Assembly: GCF_035046485.1 (NCBI RefSeq)
Contig: NC_085138.1
Span: 336,982,263-337,046,262 of the forward strand
Length of the DNA: 64,000 nt
Direction: 5' to 3'
Source of the DNA: Aedes albopictus
Taxonomy: Eukaryota; Arthropoda; Insecta; Diptera; Culicidae
How positions within the stretch are numbered: the stretch's first letter is position 1; every line of letters begins with the position of its first letter. Positions 43,490 through 54,187 of this stretch are shown piece after piece. Under the pieces are notes generated by a model. The model was not told the DNA's origin and did no database searches. It saw nothing but the letters and a program-made list of their open reading frames with translations. A program made the translations under genes and the position numbers.

Positions 43490-44005
43490 TTCGAGATAAG
43501 GACGCTCAGGATTCTAGTGTAATCATTCCCTAGAATCCTGGGAGAGATTAGTCCAGTTTTCTGAGATGGAATTATTCCAGAATCCTGAGGGATTTCTTCA
43601 GATTCCCGAGATGGGTTCTCCCTGAATCATGTTGCCTACTGATTGCCTCAGAATCCTAAGAGAAGTTTTCCTCCGACTTCTCCCAGAATGCTTAGACGAA
43701 TGTCCCCAGAAATCCCTGGCGAGAAGAAATTCTCCTAGAATCCCGAGAGAAATTCTCCTGTAGTATTGAAAGACATTCCCAAGGTCCCTGAGAGGGATCC
43801 TAAGAGGGGATCTTTTACATTATTAAGAGAAATTCATCTAGAATCCTTAGGGGCATTCTAAAAAAAATGTTCGGAATATCCAGAGATGGACTGACCTAGA
43901 ATCCTGAGAAGGATGCGCTAGAACTTTGAAAGGGACTCTCTAGACCATAAGAAGGATATCTCCAGAATCCTGAGAAAGATTCACTTGAGGGCTTTCCCAA
44001 GAAAC
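43490..44005 (-). repeat. 24-bp-type satellite, right arm (inverted)
   Basis: Units now read 'agaatcctgagaggg', 'cagaatcctaagagaag' and 'cagaatcctgagaaag', the reverse complement of the left arm. Polarity therefore switches between 43260 and 43490. Confidence 0.75.
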
Positions 44006-44012
44006 CTGAGAT

Positions 44013-44110
44013 ATACAGGTATACCTTGATTTAGTGGACCCTAGATTATAGACCGTCGATTTTATGTACTTCGACTTTATGTAAATTTTACCTCGATTTT
44101 ATGTACATTT
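44013..44110 (+). mobile_element. Tigger/pogo-like terminal fragment
   Basis: ACAGGTATACCTTGATTTAG followed by 'tcgattttatgtacttcgac' and 'tttatgta' repeats. This sub-terminal pattern resembles Tigger termini. Counterparts lie at 1213-1275 and 19009-19072. Confidence 0.45.
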
Positions 44111-45309
44111 TGAATGGTTAAAATCTACAGTGCATTCTAAAAAAAGGAAATTTAATATTTTTGAATCGAAAGAAAAATCGAATGTAAAAAATCGATTCGG
44201 TCGATTTCGTGGGGCTTTAACATCGATTCAAAAAATTGATTAATCGGAACAAAAACATCGATGTTGCGAACATTGATTCAAAATTTTCCAACGCATCAAA
44301 AAATTCACCTCTGTTAAATCGATTCGCACCAACCAAACGCCTAAATGCAAAATTCCAGTCATTCACATAAATTTGCATCGGCAAACAAATCGCTTCCGAA
44401 TTGCGGAATCCTGATTCACGCTCGACATGATCAGAAGCAGATTCAGCCACTCATTCGCTCGAGCAAACATTGACAAACTCGTTGTCGTCGTCACCCATTT
44501 TCCACGGAATAATGTATGCTGTGTGATACAGTGCAAACAACCATTGTCAATCACCGAGAAGAGCGAGAGTCATCGCATCGCAGCTCATCACACACCCCGC
44601 GCGGCGCGGTGGGAATATCGAAAATGCAAATTCGAGCTTCCGATCGGATTGGCAATTTCAAACGCATATAAAACATTGAAGTCGTATGAATAGTAGCAAA
44701 CAGCCGGAAATTTCTCCACGTTCTCTGCCAATGCGAATTTAATTGAAAAGTTTACGCTGATCGCCGATTTTCGGCGGGTATTATGAAACCTGAACGAAAT
44801 CAACTCTTTAACCACGGTGCTGCTGCTGCTGCTGGTTGTCGTGAATCACGCTATCGTTGGTCTCACACCCATCAGGCCAAGCACGACGACAGACAGACGG
44901 TAGCAAAAATCGATAATGGCCTATTAAGTTTACGGCTCGTTGAGTTGTTTTTTTTTCCTCTGACTCTTTGAACAGCCATGAAGAACCACAGTGCTGCACT
45001 GAGCTGTGTGATGCGCGACCGACAATAAAGTGCATCAACCAGCAAATCAAACAATGTGCAATGTCACACCGATAATCTGTGAGTTAGTGTTGTTGGATGG
45101 GTTGGGTGGTGCACTTGAGCGAGAGAAAGTGGTGCATGAAATAGATCAGCAGGGCGATGCAATTGTACACCGAGCTGCTTTTAATGCTATGTAGTTTGTT
45201 ATTGTTTGCGGGAATGGGGTGTCAATGATAACGAGGTGTGTTGTTCGGATGTGATTTGTGTGTTGAGTGCAAATTACAAGTGGATTGACGGCGAAGGTCA
45301 TGATCGTTC
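44111..45309. other. Unique island with ATGGCCTATTAA motif
   Basis: The first part (44150-44300) is rich in 'atcgattcaaaa' words. From 44420 to 45060 the DNA is GC-richer and repeat-free, with CGATAATGGCCTATTAAG at 44911-44928, matching 12 bp of 52833-52845. A short CTG run lies at 44820-44832. Overlapping frames on both strands are unrecognised. A cis-regulatory role is a guess. Confidence 0.3.
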
Positions 45310-45311
45310 TA

Positions 45312-45704
45312 CACTCAGCGAAAAATTAGCGAAATTCATCGAAATACCTTATGAAAATTTGCTATAACTAATTCTTATGGATGACATAAGAAAACCTTAT
45401 GAAAATTGATCGTGCTTGCTATGACAAATTTCATAAGATAGACTTATGAAAAGAACAAAAAAATCTTAAAATGATGCAGACTGGATTCGATCCATGAACG
45501 TCGGGATCACCGAGCCCGTGTTTTATCCACACGGCTACCGACGCTTGAGAATTCCATGTTGCTAAACATGAATAAAAGCCAAGCTGTGAGACGATTTTAC
45601 TTCATAGAGTGACCTTATGAAATTCATCCGAATGATTATGATTTATTTAAAGGCCGTTTCATAAGTTGGGCCTTATGGAAATCTTAAGGTTATTTGGCTG
45701 AGTG
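45312..45704. mobile_element. TA-flanked MITE carrying a tRNA-like module
   Basis: Ends CACTCAGCGAAAAAT and, on the reverse strand, CACTCAGCCAAATAA, with TA at 45310-45311 and 45705-45706. The arms are studded with 'cttatgaaa' and 'ataag' words. At 45478-45555 the minus strand reads like a tRNA, with a box A-like 'gtagccgtgtgg' and box B 'ggatcgaatcc'. No protein. Confidence 0.85.
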
Positions 45705-45836
45705 TAGAGTGGGCTTGAACAATGCGGTGGTTTTAGAAGGAACGATACGGAGAATTGTTTAGTAGAATAAACCGAGACAGTTCGTTTCAAATCCCACGAA
45801 CATGAAATCAATCTATTAGATTGTTGTATTGACAAG

Positions 45837-45966
45837 GACGGGATTGGTGGTCTAGTGGCTACCGATATTGATTTGTATGCAGAAGGTCCTGGGTTCAATC
45901 TCTGCCCCGTCCCTTTTCTCCTACTTTGTATCTTTCTATATACTTAATCCCTCCTCTCATGCTTAA
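45837..45966 (+). mobile_element. SINE-like element, head of a multiply interrupted copy
   Basis: 'ggtctagtggctaccg' (box A) and 'ggtcctgggttcaatctc' (box B), followed by body sequence matching 13290-13395. The copy is interrupted at about 45966. Its body string recurs at 47722-47739 and its tail at 50510-50655. Confidence 0.75.
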
Positions 45967-46028
45967 ATCTTTCAAATTTGATTTGGTAAAACGAAGTATT
46001 TTGCATGAGTCGTTAATTTAGATGTTAA

Positions 46029-46279
46029 GGGCGAACGGGGCGGTCGGAGAAATACCCGCCATTACTCTGTTGCTACTAAAATGGTAATCTCAGATTCTAC
46101 TTCATATTTTGGAACAAAAACCTATCATTGTGTATGCTCACTTGCAGTGTATATGCTGATTGTTTTTCAGCATCTTCAGTGCGATAGAACTCGAGATTAC
46201 CACCTTCAAAATCGCGAGGCAAATTGTTAGAAAGAGAGGCAAGATAGGAAAAATAACACGGCGTCCCGTATCAATCACC
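46029..46279. mobile_element. Insertion A in nest: TTAA-flanked, 251 bp
   Basis: TTAA at 46025-46028 and 46280-46283. The interrupted site in the full copy has a single TTAA ('gatgttaattgacc', near 3260). The ends are GGGCGAACGGGGCG and, on the reverse strand, GGTGATTGATACGGGACG, only weakly alike. Confidence 0.8.
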
Positions 46280-46341
46280 TTAATCGACTAATTAACCTTT
46301 TAATTGCTTAAAAAATATATTCCCATGCCTAATGGCTTGCA

Positions 46342-46991
46342 CACACAGAAAAATGAGGCTCGTTTAAAACAATAAAATGCATGGTTGATTTTCAAACTAA
46401 GCATTTACTTATTCCAAAGTAATATTTCTTTGTTCTTACTTGGAGTTTATCGATCAAAACAATCAATTCTCATCATTCCATATAACGTTAAAAACTTCAT
46501 TTGATTCAACAAAATGGGGATCACAAACATGACCCGGAAACAATCACACATCCTTAAAGTTCTCACCTCAGCATCGCTACAACGAAGAAAGTGTTTCAAA
46601 TCCATCACTCCAACTTCCAAGTGCGGTTTTGGCCGTGATAGATAAAGTGCAGGTACTCAAAACAGCACCCACAAAATGTTGGTCGGTTTCGCCTTTTTGT
46701 CTTTTTTTATTCGTTCTCGCCTCCATCCGCTTTCCGAGTGTATAAAAATAGATTTCCGAGCTGCCGCAGGAGCTGCCGTCACCAACACAATCACATTCCG
46801 GCTTTGTTGGTGGCAAAAGTGAAGTCGTTTAAAACAATCCGTTATTTTATGTTTAAACTATCAAATCTCTGTTTGTTCTAACCAACTGTCAAAAATTTCG
46901 ACAAATGAAAATAAATATTTGTATTATCAAACAATGGAACAGTTCAGTTAAAACTAGAAATCAGTTTGTCGCTGTAGTATATTTTTCTGCG
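46342..46991. mobile_element. Insertion B in nest: 650 bp, TGCA duplication
   Basis: Ends CACACAGAAAAAT and, on the reverse strand, CACGCAGAAAAAT, with TGCA at 46338-46341 and 46992-46995. The central part (46560-46830) is GC-richer and holds a TATA-like 'gtgtataaaaatag' at 46739-46752. The minus frame 46577-46816 is unrecognised. Confidence 0.8.
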
Positions 46992-47060
46992 TGCAGTCAA
47001 AAATCGCATATTTTGCCCTATAAATTGAAGTGTAGCTCAAAATTGTGCTGGAGCACATCT

Positions 47061-47618
47061 AGAAATCATCTACATAGAGATGAGCGGAAGTTACAGCGGC
47101 AACGCTGTTTGTTTTGTTTACAACAGCTGCCAACACTTGCTACAAAGCTAGATGTTCAAACTTTGTGCATGACTTCGTTGTGGTTCAAGTTGTTTTGTTT
47201 ACATTTTCTAACTATGGTAGAATTTTTTCTTCCAAAATTTTGTTGAAATAGCGGAGCAATCGAAGAAATCTGAAATTCATTGCAAAAGTGTTACACTAAT
47301 CATATCGGCAGAAGCGAAGCAAGAAGCAGCAATGGAAGTTTTTTCGACAAGTTCAGCAACAAAAGTGTCGTCATAAGCATGAGCTTTTGAAAGCAGAATT
47401 AATAAATTTTTATCTTTTTACTAAACATACATATGCCGCCAATTTCTCGATAAAAAATTAAATAATTTTTATTTATTTATTTCCGATTGCAATACCATTC
47501 AAACGACGCCTTCCTACGAACGATAAGCATGTTCATTTGGCTCACACTTTGACAGTTCTCTCTGCACGATTGGCTCACAATGGCCGCCTCCGCAGATCTC
47601 TATAATGTAGGATTACTA
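47061..47618. mobile_element. Insertion C in nest: 558 bp, 9-bp duplication
   Basis: The duplication AGCACATCT lies at 47052-47060 and 47619-47627. The ends contain 'ctacatagagatgagcggaa' and, on the reverse strand, 'ctacattatagagatctgcg', an imperfect inverted terminus. There is no transposase. The 9-bp (possibly 8-bp) duplication points to a different superfamily (hAT- or Mutator-like) from the TA and TTAA elements around it. Confidence 0.75.
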
Positions 47619-47739
47619 AGCACATCTAAGCCCAGATTCGGATTCAGCGGCCCAAAATCTGTCAGAGACACATAATTTTGCTCTTGAGACAAGAAAATGT
47701 TGCGCTGTATAACTCATATTCACATGTTCATAGCCATCG

Positions 47740-49560
47740 CACAGTGGGAAAAATCGATCCAAAAAACTGATCTTAGCGTCGCTGGTTTCGGTACGTGAAG
47801 TTGACCATTTCTGGCGTAAAAAAGTACGAGAAATCGATTGGTACTAAATTCATTCACCGCACGGCACGGGAAGTGGTCCATATTGCCCCCATTTTGCCCT
47901 TTTTTCATACAAAAAGTGAATCAAAATATACTTTCAAACAACAAAAACGACTATAAATCTTTGAAAAAATCTGCAGTTGTAATTAGAGGTTAATAGCAAT
48001 CATTAGAATACATGAAAGATCCTTTTAAATGCGTATTTTGCCCCATATGCCCCAACAACTGCTGGAAATTTACGCTTTTACCTAATTGTGAATGGATTTT
48101 CAATGTTACTGATTTGAAGTTGATTTTTTTGGCATAAACAAAAAGCGCTAAATCTATCAACACCAAAATCATTTTCGGGAGTTGTCCAATTTGCACCATT
48201 TTGCCGTATTTTCATTGAAAATGTATTTATTAGAAACAGATACTGCTAAAGAACGTTGAAATTTGTTTTAGGTGCAATTGGAAGCTAACAGTAATCATAC
48301 GCGTATGTGAAAAATATTTTCACTTTTTTACCCTACATGCCCCAAAAACTGCTGGACAATAACATTTTTGTATTGTTTTATAATGTCACTGGTTGCAAAA
48401 CATGAAGTCATTGATCATTTTTTATATGTACAAATGCGGTTTATCGATTAGCTTTATAACCATTCACGGCAGGGTACAAAAGCTGTCCATTTTACCACAA
48501 TTTATCCTGTTTTTTTGTCATCTCATGAATAAACTGATTTCCCGTATTTGCTTATGTCCGAATTGTTCGACTTCTGTTACTGAAACCAATGTAATCGAAA
48601 AGACAGTTGAAATATATGACTTTTTTCTAATTCCAGCTTTTGGTGGGGAATTAAGGGTATAATTGTTATAGTTATTCATTAAGACCTGTGTTGTGTCAGA
48701 TGAATGTAAACCATAAATAAATAAATAAATAAATAAAAAATAAGCATTAATCTTAATATGTGTCATATGCCCAAAACTGATTAAATGAGGCATCTTAAAT
48801 ATATACATATCAGTGCTTTAAGACGCTTTCAAGACAAAACTGATTACCTAACTGTTTTGTGCATATTTGACACATTTAATCAAATGCTTATTATGCCCTT
48901 AATTCCCTACCAAAAGCTGAAATGATTTAAAAAGTCATAAAAATGGCTGTATTTTCGATTACATTGGCTTCAGTATCAATGCAAATAAGGAAAATTTAAT
49001 TATTCATCACATGACAAAAAAAAAATCAGGGTAAATTGGGGTAAAATGGATAGCTATTTGTACCATTCCGAGAATGATTCTAGTATCAATCGATAAACCG
49101 CATTTGTATATATCAAAAATGATCAATGACTTCATGTTTTGCAACCAGTGACATTACTAAACCATACAAAATATGTTATTATTCAGCAGTTTATGGGACA
49201 TGTAGGTAAAATAGGGAAAAGCTCTTTCATATATGTGCATGATTACTGTTAGATTCCATTTGCACCTAAAACAAATTTCAACGTTAGTATCAGTTTCTTA
49301 TAAACACATTTTAAATATTATTTTCAATGAAAATAGGGCACAATGGAGCAAATTGGGCAACTCCCGAAGATGGTTCTGGTGATAGATTTAGCTCTTTTTG
49401 TTAATGCCATAAAAATTAACTTCAAATCAGTTATAAATTCATTCATAATTAAGTAAAAGTGCGAATTCCAGTAGTTATTGGGGCATATGGGGCAAAATAA
49501 GCATTTGAAAGGATCTTTCATGTATTCTTATGATTTCTATTAACCTCTAAATACACCTGC
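47740..49560. mobile_element. Large foldback, about 1.8 kb, right end truncated
   Basis: It starts CACAGTGGGAAAAATCG. The arms are complementary from about 47960 to the centre near 48800 and back to 49556, for example 'catgccccaaaaactgct', 'ccagtgacatta', 'ttggggcatatggggcaaaat' and 'gatcaatgacttcatgttttgc'. The outermost 200 bp of the left arm has no right-hand partner, since the right arm stops at 49560 where the half-palindrome begins. Confidence 0.85.
48663..48740 (+). mobile_element. 78-bp LINE 3'-end insertion
   Basis: Compared with the mirror arm ('gcttattatgcccttaattc', 48880-48905), the left arm contains an extra 78 bp ending in (AAAT)n and an A-rich tail. This is typical of a severely 5'-truncated LINE insertion. 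Confidence 0.7.
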
Positions 49561-49690
49561 AGATAAATAAAAGAAAATCGCGTTAAGTACTGTTCTTTTG
49601 AATTCCACTAAGAATTTGCATCCTTTGACAGATACGTATTTCGACCTCAACTGTAAGGTCGTCTTTAGTGTCTTGTACTTGACTCGACTT
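49561..49690 (-). mobile_element. Half copy of the hammerhead-bearing palindrome
   Basis: It matches the left arm of 10151-10407 (start 'aataaaagaaaatcgcg') up to 'cttgacttgactcgact'-like sequence at the palindrome centre, and the second arm is missing. The hammerhead-like segment is 49627-49672. Confidence 0.9.
49627..49672 (-). ncRNA. Hammerhead-like motif with a damaged core
   Basis: The minus strand is the same 46-nt layout as 10300-10345, but the core reads CUAAAGA instead of CUGAAGA. The invariant G is lost, so cleavage would be expected to fail. Confidence 0.45.
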
Positions 49691-50509
49691 TTTAGTTCCT
49701 TAGAAGAAACGGTTTTCTTGCAATATGTTTTGATTGGTGGATTTTTACGGAATACTTTTTTCCGAACACTTTTCATAATTATAATATCACACATTTTTGT
49801 CGAAGATGGCAAACTCGTATCTCTTATATTTTCGTACTTAGGACCCTTTTTCTATGAAAAAAAAAAACCGTATTTTCAAAATTAATTTAAACGCTTCAAA
49901 CAAAAAACACCCTTTTCGTTTTTTCACCATTGAAAGATGAAAATAAGATCTTTTGAACAAGGCCAAAAGATTTGAAATCGGCTTGTGCCCTTCTGAGATA
50001 TTCAGTGTCAAAAATAAGCCATTTTTAGAAGAAAACCATGATTAACTTTTTAAATTGAGGATATAGAACTTTGCTGTCTTTGTAAAAAATGTTGCATATT
50101 AAATGCACAAAAACTTGGAAAAAATGTTGCATATTAAATGCACTAAAACTGCTTGGAACAAAGTTTTTGCGAGAAATCAATGAATAAAAAGTTATTGAAA
50201 GAAAACGTTTTTTCGGGTATCACCCTAATTTTTTTTTTTCAAATAATATCTCTGGAACCATAAAAGATAGCAATATGGTTTCTTCGGCAAAGATGTTCAA
50301 AATTGAGTGCTTTTCATTGCTCTATATGAAAACAATAAAAAGTTGACATTGTGATCTTGGGAATCATTTGGACCACCCTAATTTTACATTATTGGAAGAA
50401 ATGTTCAAAAAGTATGAAGGAACTTTCTCGAAGACAACATATAGCTAAAACGAATAGTTTAGGCGTAAGTATTTTTTTCCACTTAATTACGGCCCGCGGA
50501 CCATTGTGT
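49691..50509. other. AT-rich sequence inside the nest
   Basis: Unidentified. It contains a direct duplication of about 36 bp at 50085-50157 ('aaaatgttgcatattaaatg' twice). It may be the interior of the element whose palindromic end is at 49561-49690. Confidence 0.35.
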
Positions 50510-50655
50510 ATTGTCCCCTAAAAATATAATATCATCAACAGTCACATATTGAAGATGCCTGCTAGTCCTCGGCAGATATCTCATTAGTTCCTTGTGTTAG
50601 TGTAGCTGGTCTGGCGATACTGGAGTAGCATCCACGGGCGGTCAATCAAGCTCAA
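50510..50655 (+). mobile_element. SINE-like element, tail of the interrupted copy
   Basis: It matches 13678-13812: 'cctaaaaata', 'ttgaagatgc', 'gttccttgtgt', 'gtgtagctggtctggcgata'. It is the distal end of the copy that begins at 45837. Confidence 0.75.
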
Positions 50656-50676
50656 GCTCTGCGAAGAATTGTTCTA

Positions 50677-52249
50677 CAGGGTGCGTGCGGTAATGTTGCA
50701 CTAACCTTCAAACAGGAATATTTCATTTCATCAAAGGGTTGCAATAAAAATATAAATCCCACATCATCAAATGCACCATATTTCTAGTGAACTGTGAAAA
50801 ATATAAAATCATTAATAATCAAAAACGTAGTGATATGAGAAAATATTTTCAGATCCTATGTTTTACACTAGCGCGCCCAATAACATTTCGGGTTCTACTG
50901 TTTGTTGTGTAAATAAGACGAAATCAGTAAAATGTAATGTGTAAAAGCCCGATAATGATACACGAGACGTAATGCTTCAAAAATTATAATTTAAATAATT
51001 TTGACGTGGTGATTTTAACACATTATCGAATAGCATCAATAAAAACTGGTTGTTTTTTTCGATACACTAAGTCTAGGGTACAACTTTTTTTTTAGCAAGC
51101 ATCGGATCACTTAGCGGTCTGCAACAAAGATGTTCCGCATAGAATTCCCTATAATAATACTAAAAATATAGGGGCCCATATAGCCGAGGCGGTAAACGCA
51201 CGGGTATTCAGCATGACCATGCTGATGGTGACGGGTTCGATTCCCGGTCGGTCCAGGATCTTTTCGTAAAGGAAATTTCCTTGACTTCCTTGGGCATAGA
51301 GTATCTTCGTTCCTGCCATACGATATACGCATGCAAAATGGTCATAGGCAGAGGAAGCTCTCAGTTAATAACTGTGGAAGTGCTCATAGAACACTAAGCT
51401 GAGAAGCAGGCTTTGTCCCAATGAGGACGTTACGCCAAGAAGAGAGAGAGAGAGAATACTAAAAATAAGGGTTATTGAACGCTTCCAGTGCCATCTAGTT
51501 TCAGAAAACTAAAACTATGCCATTCCTGCACATATTTGTACCAGTTTTACCATATGAACTTCAGACTAGTCGAGCGATACCTAAGACCTTATCAATTTAG
51601 CTCAAATTTGTGATGTAGCTTATAGGAGTCTAAAACAGCAAATTGAGGTGGTCAGACTTAGGATATTTTAGTTTTAAATTTTCTCATAAATGTTTGAGCA
51701 GCCCTAGCAGAATACCATTGCTCAAATTAGAATTTCCGACTTCTTCCAGTAATTTCTCCGTTATCTTCCATTCCAGCGATGTAGTTTTTTGTAGATAACA
51801 GGCCTATGGAATCCCCCAACTACACTGAAAAAATCTGCTTCATAGCGTTCTTGACAGCTGAGAAAATGCAGATAGTATGCAGCTGCCCATATATTTTACT
51901 GAAGTTGTTCGCATTTTCGTCTTCTAGAAACCTCTTTTTCAAATTTATGGGATATTTTTTGAACGGCATACCATTGGAGCTACTCGTACAAAAATATTCT
52001 AGTCTTACCTAAAATAACACAATTGTTGACCAAAATATAGAGAACAACACTAAAACGGACTTGCAGCGGTTCTCAGGATCGTTCAAAAAAGGTTATCGAT
52101 ATTAGGACCACTTTTTTCTTCCTAAATCATTGAAATAATCACAATTGTTCGCAAAAAAATCATTTAGTATAGATCTATTGTCGAATTATTTTTAAAACGT
52201 GTTTTATGATTACGATATGATTTAGTGCAAAAATATCGCACGCACCCTG
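50677..52249. mobile_element. TA-flanked element, 1573 bp, non-autonomous
   Basis: Ends CAGGGTGCGTGCGGTAATG and, on the reverse strand, CAGGGTGCGTGCGATATTT, both continuing to 'ttgcactaa'. TA at 50675-50676 and 52250-52251. No transposase recognised. Contains the Feilai-like SINE at 51179-51454, which is therefore younger. Confidence 0.85.
51179..51454 (+). mobile_element. Feilai: tRNA-derived SINE, Feilai-like, full length
   Basis: tRNA-like head with 'tagccgaggcggtaaacgc' and 'gggttcgattccc', body, and a 3' 'aagaagagagagagag' tail. A 13-bp duplication, AATACTAAAAATA, lies at 51166-51178 and 51455-51467. It is a close relative of 2073-2350. The frame minus 51111-51332 is an artefact. Confidence 0.9.
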
Positions 52250-52251
52250 TA

Positions 52252-53312
52252 TTTACAATTGAGGGGGTTAGAAGTAGAGGAGTGTAAGCGACAAAAACGC
52301 ACTTACAAATAAATGAAGTTTAAAGTTTTTCACCAATTTTTTATCCCATACAAAATGTATGGAGTTTCGACCCATTTTTTTCTGACCATCGTAAAAATTA
52401 AAATAAAAAAAAAAATCCTAAAAGCTTGAAACCTGAAGATTTTTTTATATGCTCAGCTCAAAATCGACAAAAGGGCCACTTACACCCCTTTGAATCTGGG
52501 CCCCTCGATTTAAAGTATTATATTGTTTTTGTTAGAAATTTGAATACATGGTGAGAACGATACGAATAATTCGCATTACTTGTCAGGTTTTTCTCGCCTA
52601 ATCGCCCATACTCGTCTTCTCCTTCTCAACTCACTGAAAGACGATCGCCCCTCCAATTCAGCCAAATGAACGAGCACTTTAAACTTTAAAGACCATATTT
52701 CCACACCACCGTGCGGGGAAAAATGGACCACCGGAGCCGCTTGGCGTGTTCGTGTGCCTTCCTGTCTAACCTGGGTGGCTGCCACCATCAACAGCACTGC
52801 TTTGGCTTGGCACACAATTGGGAATCACTATAATTATGGCCTATTAAATCCGCACTGTTTTGTGTCGGATCAGACGGGTTGGCTGACTGACTCAACTGTG
52901 GCTTCTGCATCCACAATCCACATCCAATCCAGCCAGCAAACGAGGTGCTACACTTAATCGTCTCTAATTTCATTGCTAATTTCTCACCTCAAGAGGAGGC
53001 TGCATCGTCTCATCTCGTCTGCTAGTGTAGTGTTACGACGGTGCGGTGGTTGGCGCTCTCGCTACATTGTAGTCATCTTGTCGGTGTGCAAATTGCGGTG
53101 AGAATTTCGTGCAAAGATCAATCACATTCGGAATGGGGGGAGGATGTGGTGAAATGAGTAGCAGTTTTACAATTGAATCAAACTATTTCTGAATCATTCT
53201 CCTTCGTTTCTCGATAGGTATAAGTCTGAGACGAGCTCATCAATTTAACTTTCTTCGTGTTTTTCAAAAAATAAGTGTTCTTATAAAAAAAAAATGGTTC
53301 ACAAGATACATA
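52252..53312. other. Unique island with ATGGCCTATTAA motif
   Basis: AT-rich to 52550, then a GC-richer, repeat-free island to about 53120. It holds TAATTATGGCCTATTAAA at 52831-52848. A GAGCTC-like 'gacgagctcatcaa' lies at 53230-53243. Frames on both strands are unrecognised. Confidence 0.3.
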
Positions 53313-54185
53313 CAGGAGATGGCCAGAATGTTTGGGATAAGCAACTTTTTTCTCCCACAAAGGTTGACTGTTTGTCAACCTATTATATGTGCATCATTGG
53401 TACAAATTTGGGCTCGATTATTGAATTTTTCGCGAAGTTGGAACCGTTTGGGTAAAACACTATTATTTAGACAGCTAATTTTTGAACTGTCATATCTCGG
53501 AAACCAGTGCACCGAATTGAATGAATTTTATAACGTTTATCAACAATATATTGATACTTAATACGACTTTACGAAATGTAATATTTTCTCCCGGCGAATT
53601 AAGTTATACCGGATTGAAAATTTTACCAATATAGAGGAAAATAGGTCAAATTTACAATACCACACAAAAATTACTAAATGTGTTCTTCCTTCAATCTAAA
53701 TAGGCTCTAATATATCTGATTAGAGATTACTTGAGAACAGAAGTTGAAAATCTTTGGATATCAACACTAAAATTTTTTGACATTGATGTAAAAAAAAATA
53801 CATTTTTTCGAGAAAAATCCAAAAAGTGTCAATCCATGATAACTTTTTTCAATGTTTAAAAAGTACCTATGTTTTAATAGTTTGTGAAGCATTTACATAT
53901 TGTTAGTGTACGTTCAAAATTTCATTCAATTCGGTTCACTGGTTTCCGAGATATGACAGCTCAAAAATGAGTTGTTTGAAAAATAGTGTTTTACCTGAAC
54001 GGTTCTAACTTTGCGAAATATTAATCAATCGAGCCCAAATTTGTACCAATGATGCACACATAATAGGTTGACAAACAGTCAAAATTTGAGATTTTTTGAT
54101 GCGATCTATGAAAAGTTATAGCTTGTTGAACTTCTTTGTGAGAGAAAAAAAAGTTGCCTATCCCAAACATTTCGGCCATCCCCTG
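53313..54185. mobile_element. TA-flanked foldback, 873 bp
   Basis: Ends CAGGAGATGGCCAGAATGTT and, on the reverse strand, CAGGGGATGGCCGAAATGTT. TA at 53311-53312 and 54186-54187. The inner arms match ('gttgactgtttgtcaaccta', 'gcatcattggtacaaattt', 'catatctcggaaaccagtg' in both senses). No transposase. It is the same family as 54969-55328. Confidence 0.9.
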
Positions 54186-54187
54186 TA

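Larger units (their letters stand above)
45968..47709. mobile_element. Right half of a foldback, split by three insertions
   Basis: Pieces 45968-46028, 46280-46341, 46992-47060 and 47619-47709 join to reproduce the right arm of the element at 2833-3496 in order: 'gcatgagtcgttaatttagatg', 'ttaaccttttaattgctt', 'atcgcatattttgccctata', 'ggattcagcggcccaaaat'. The left half is absent. Confidence 0.9.

Noticed and set aside
45837..45910. Genuine tRNA gene in the region of 'ggtctagtggctaccg'
   Set aside because: Ends do not pair as an acceptor stem and the same head occurs at 13245 within a longer dispersed element.
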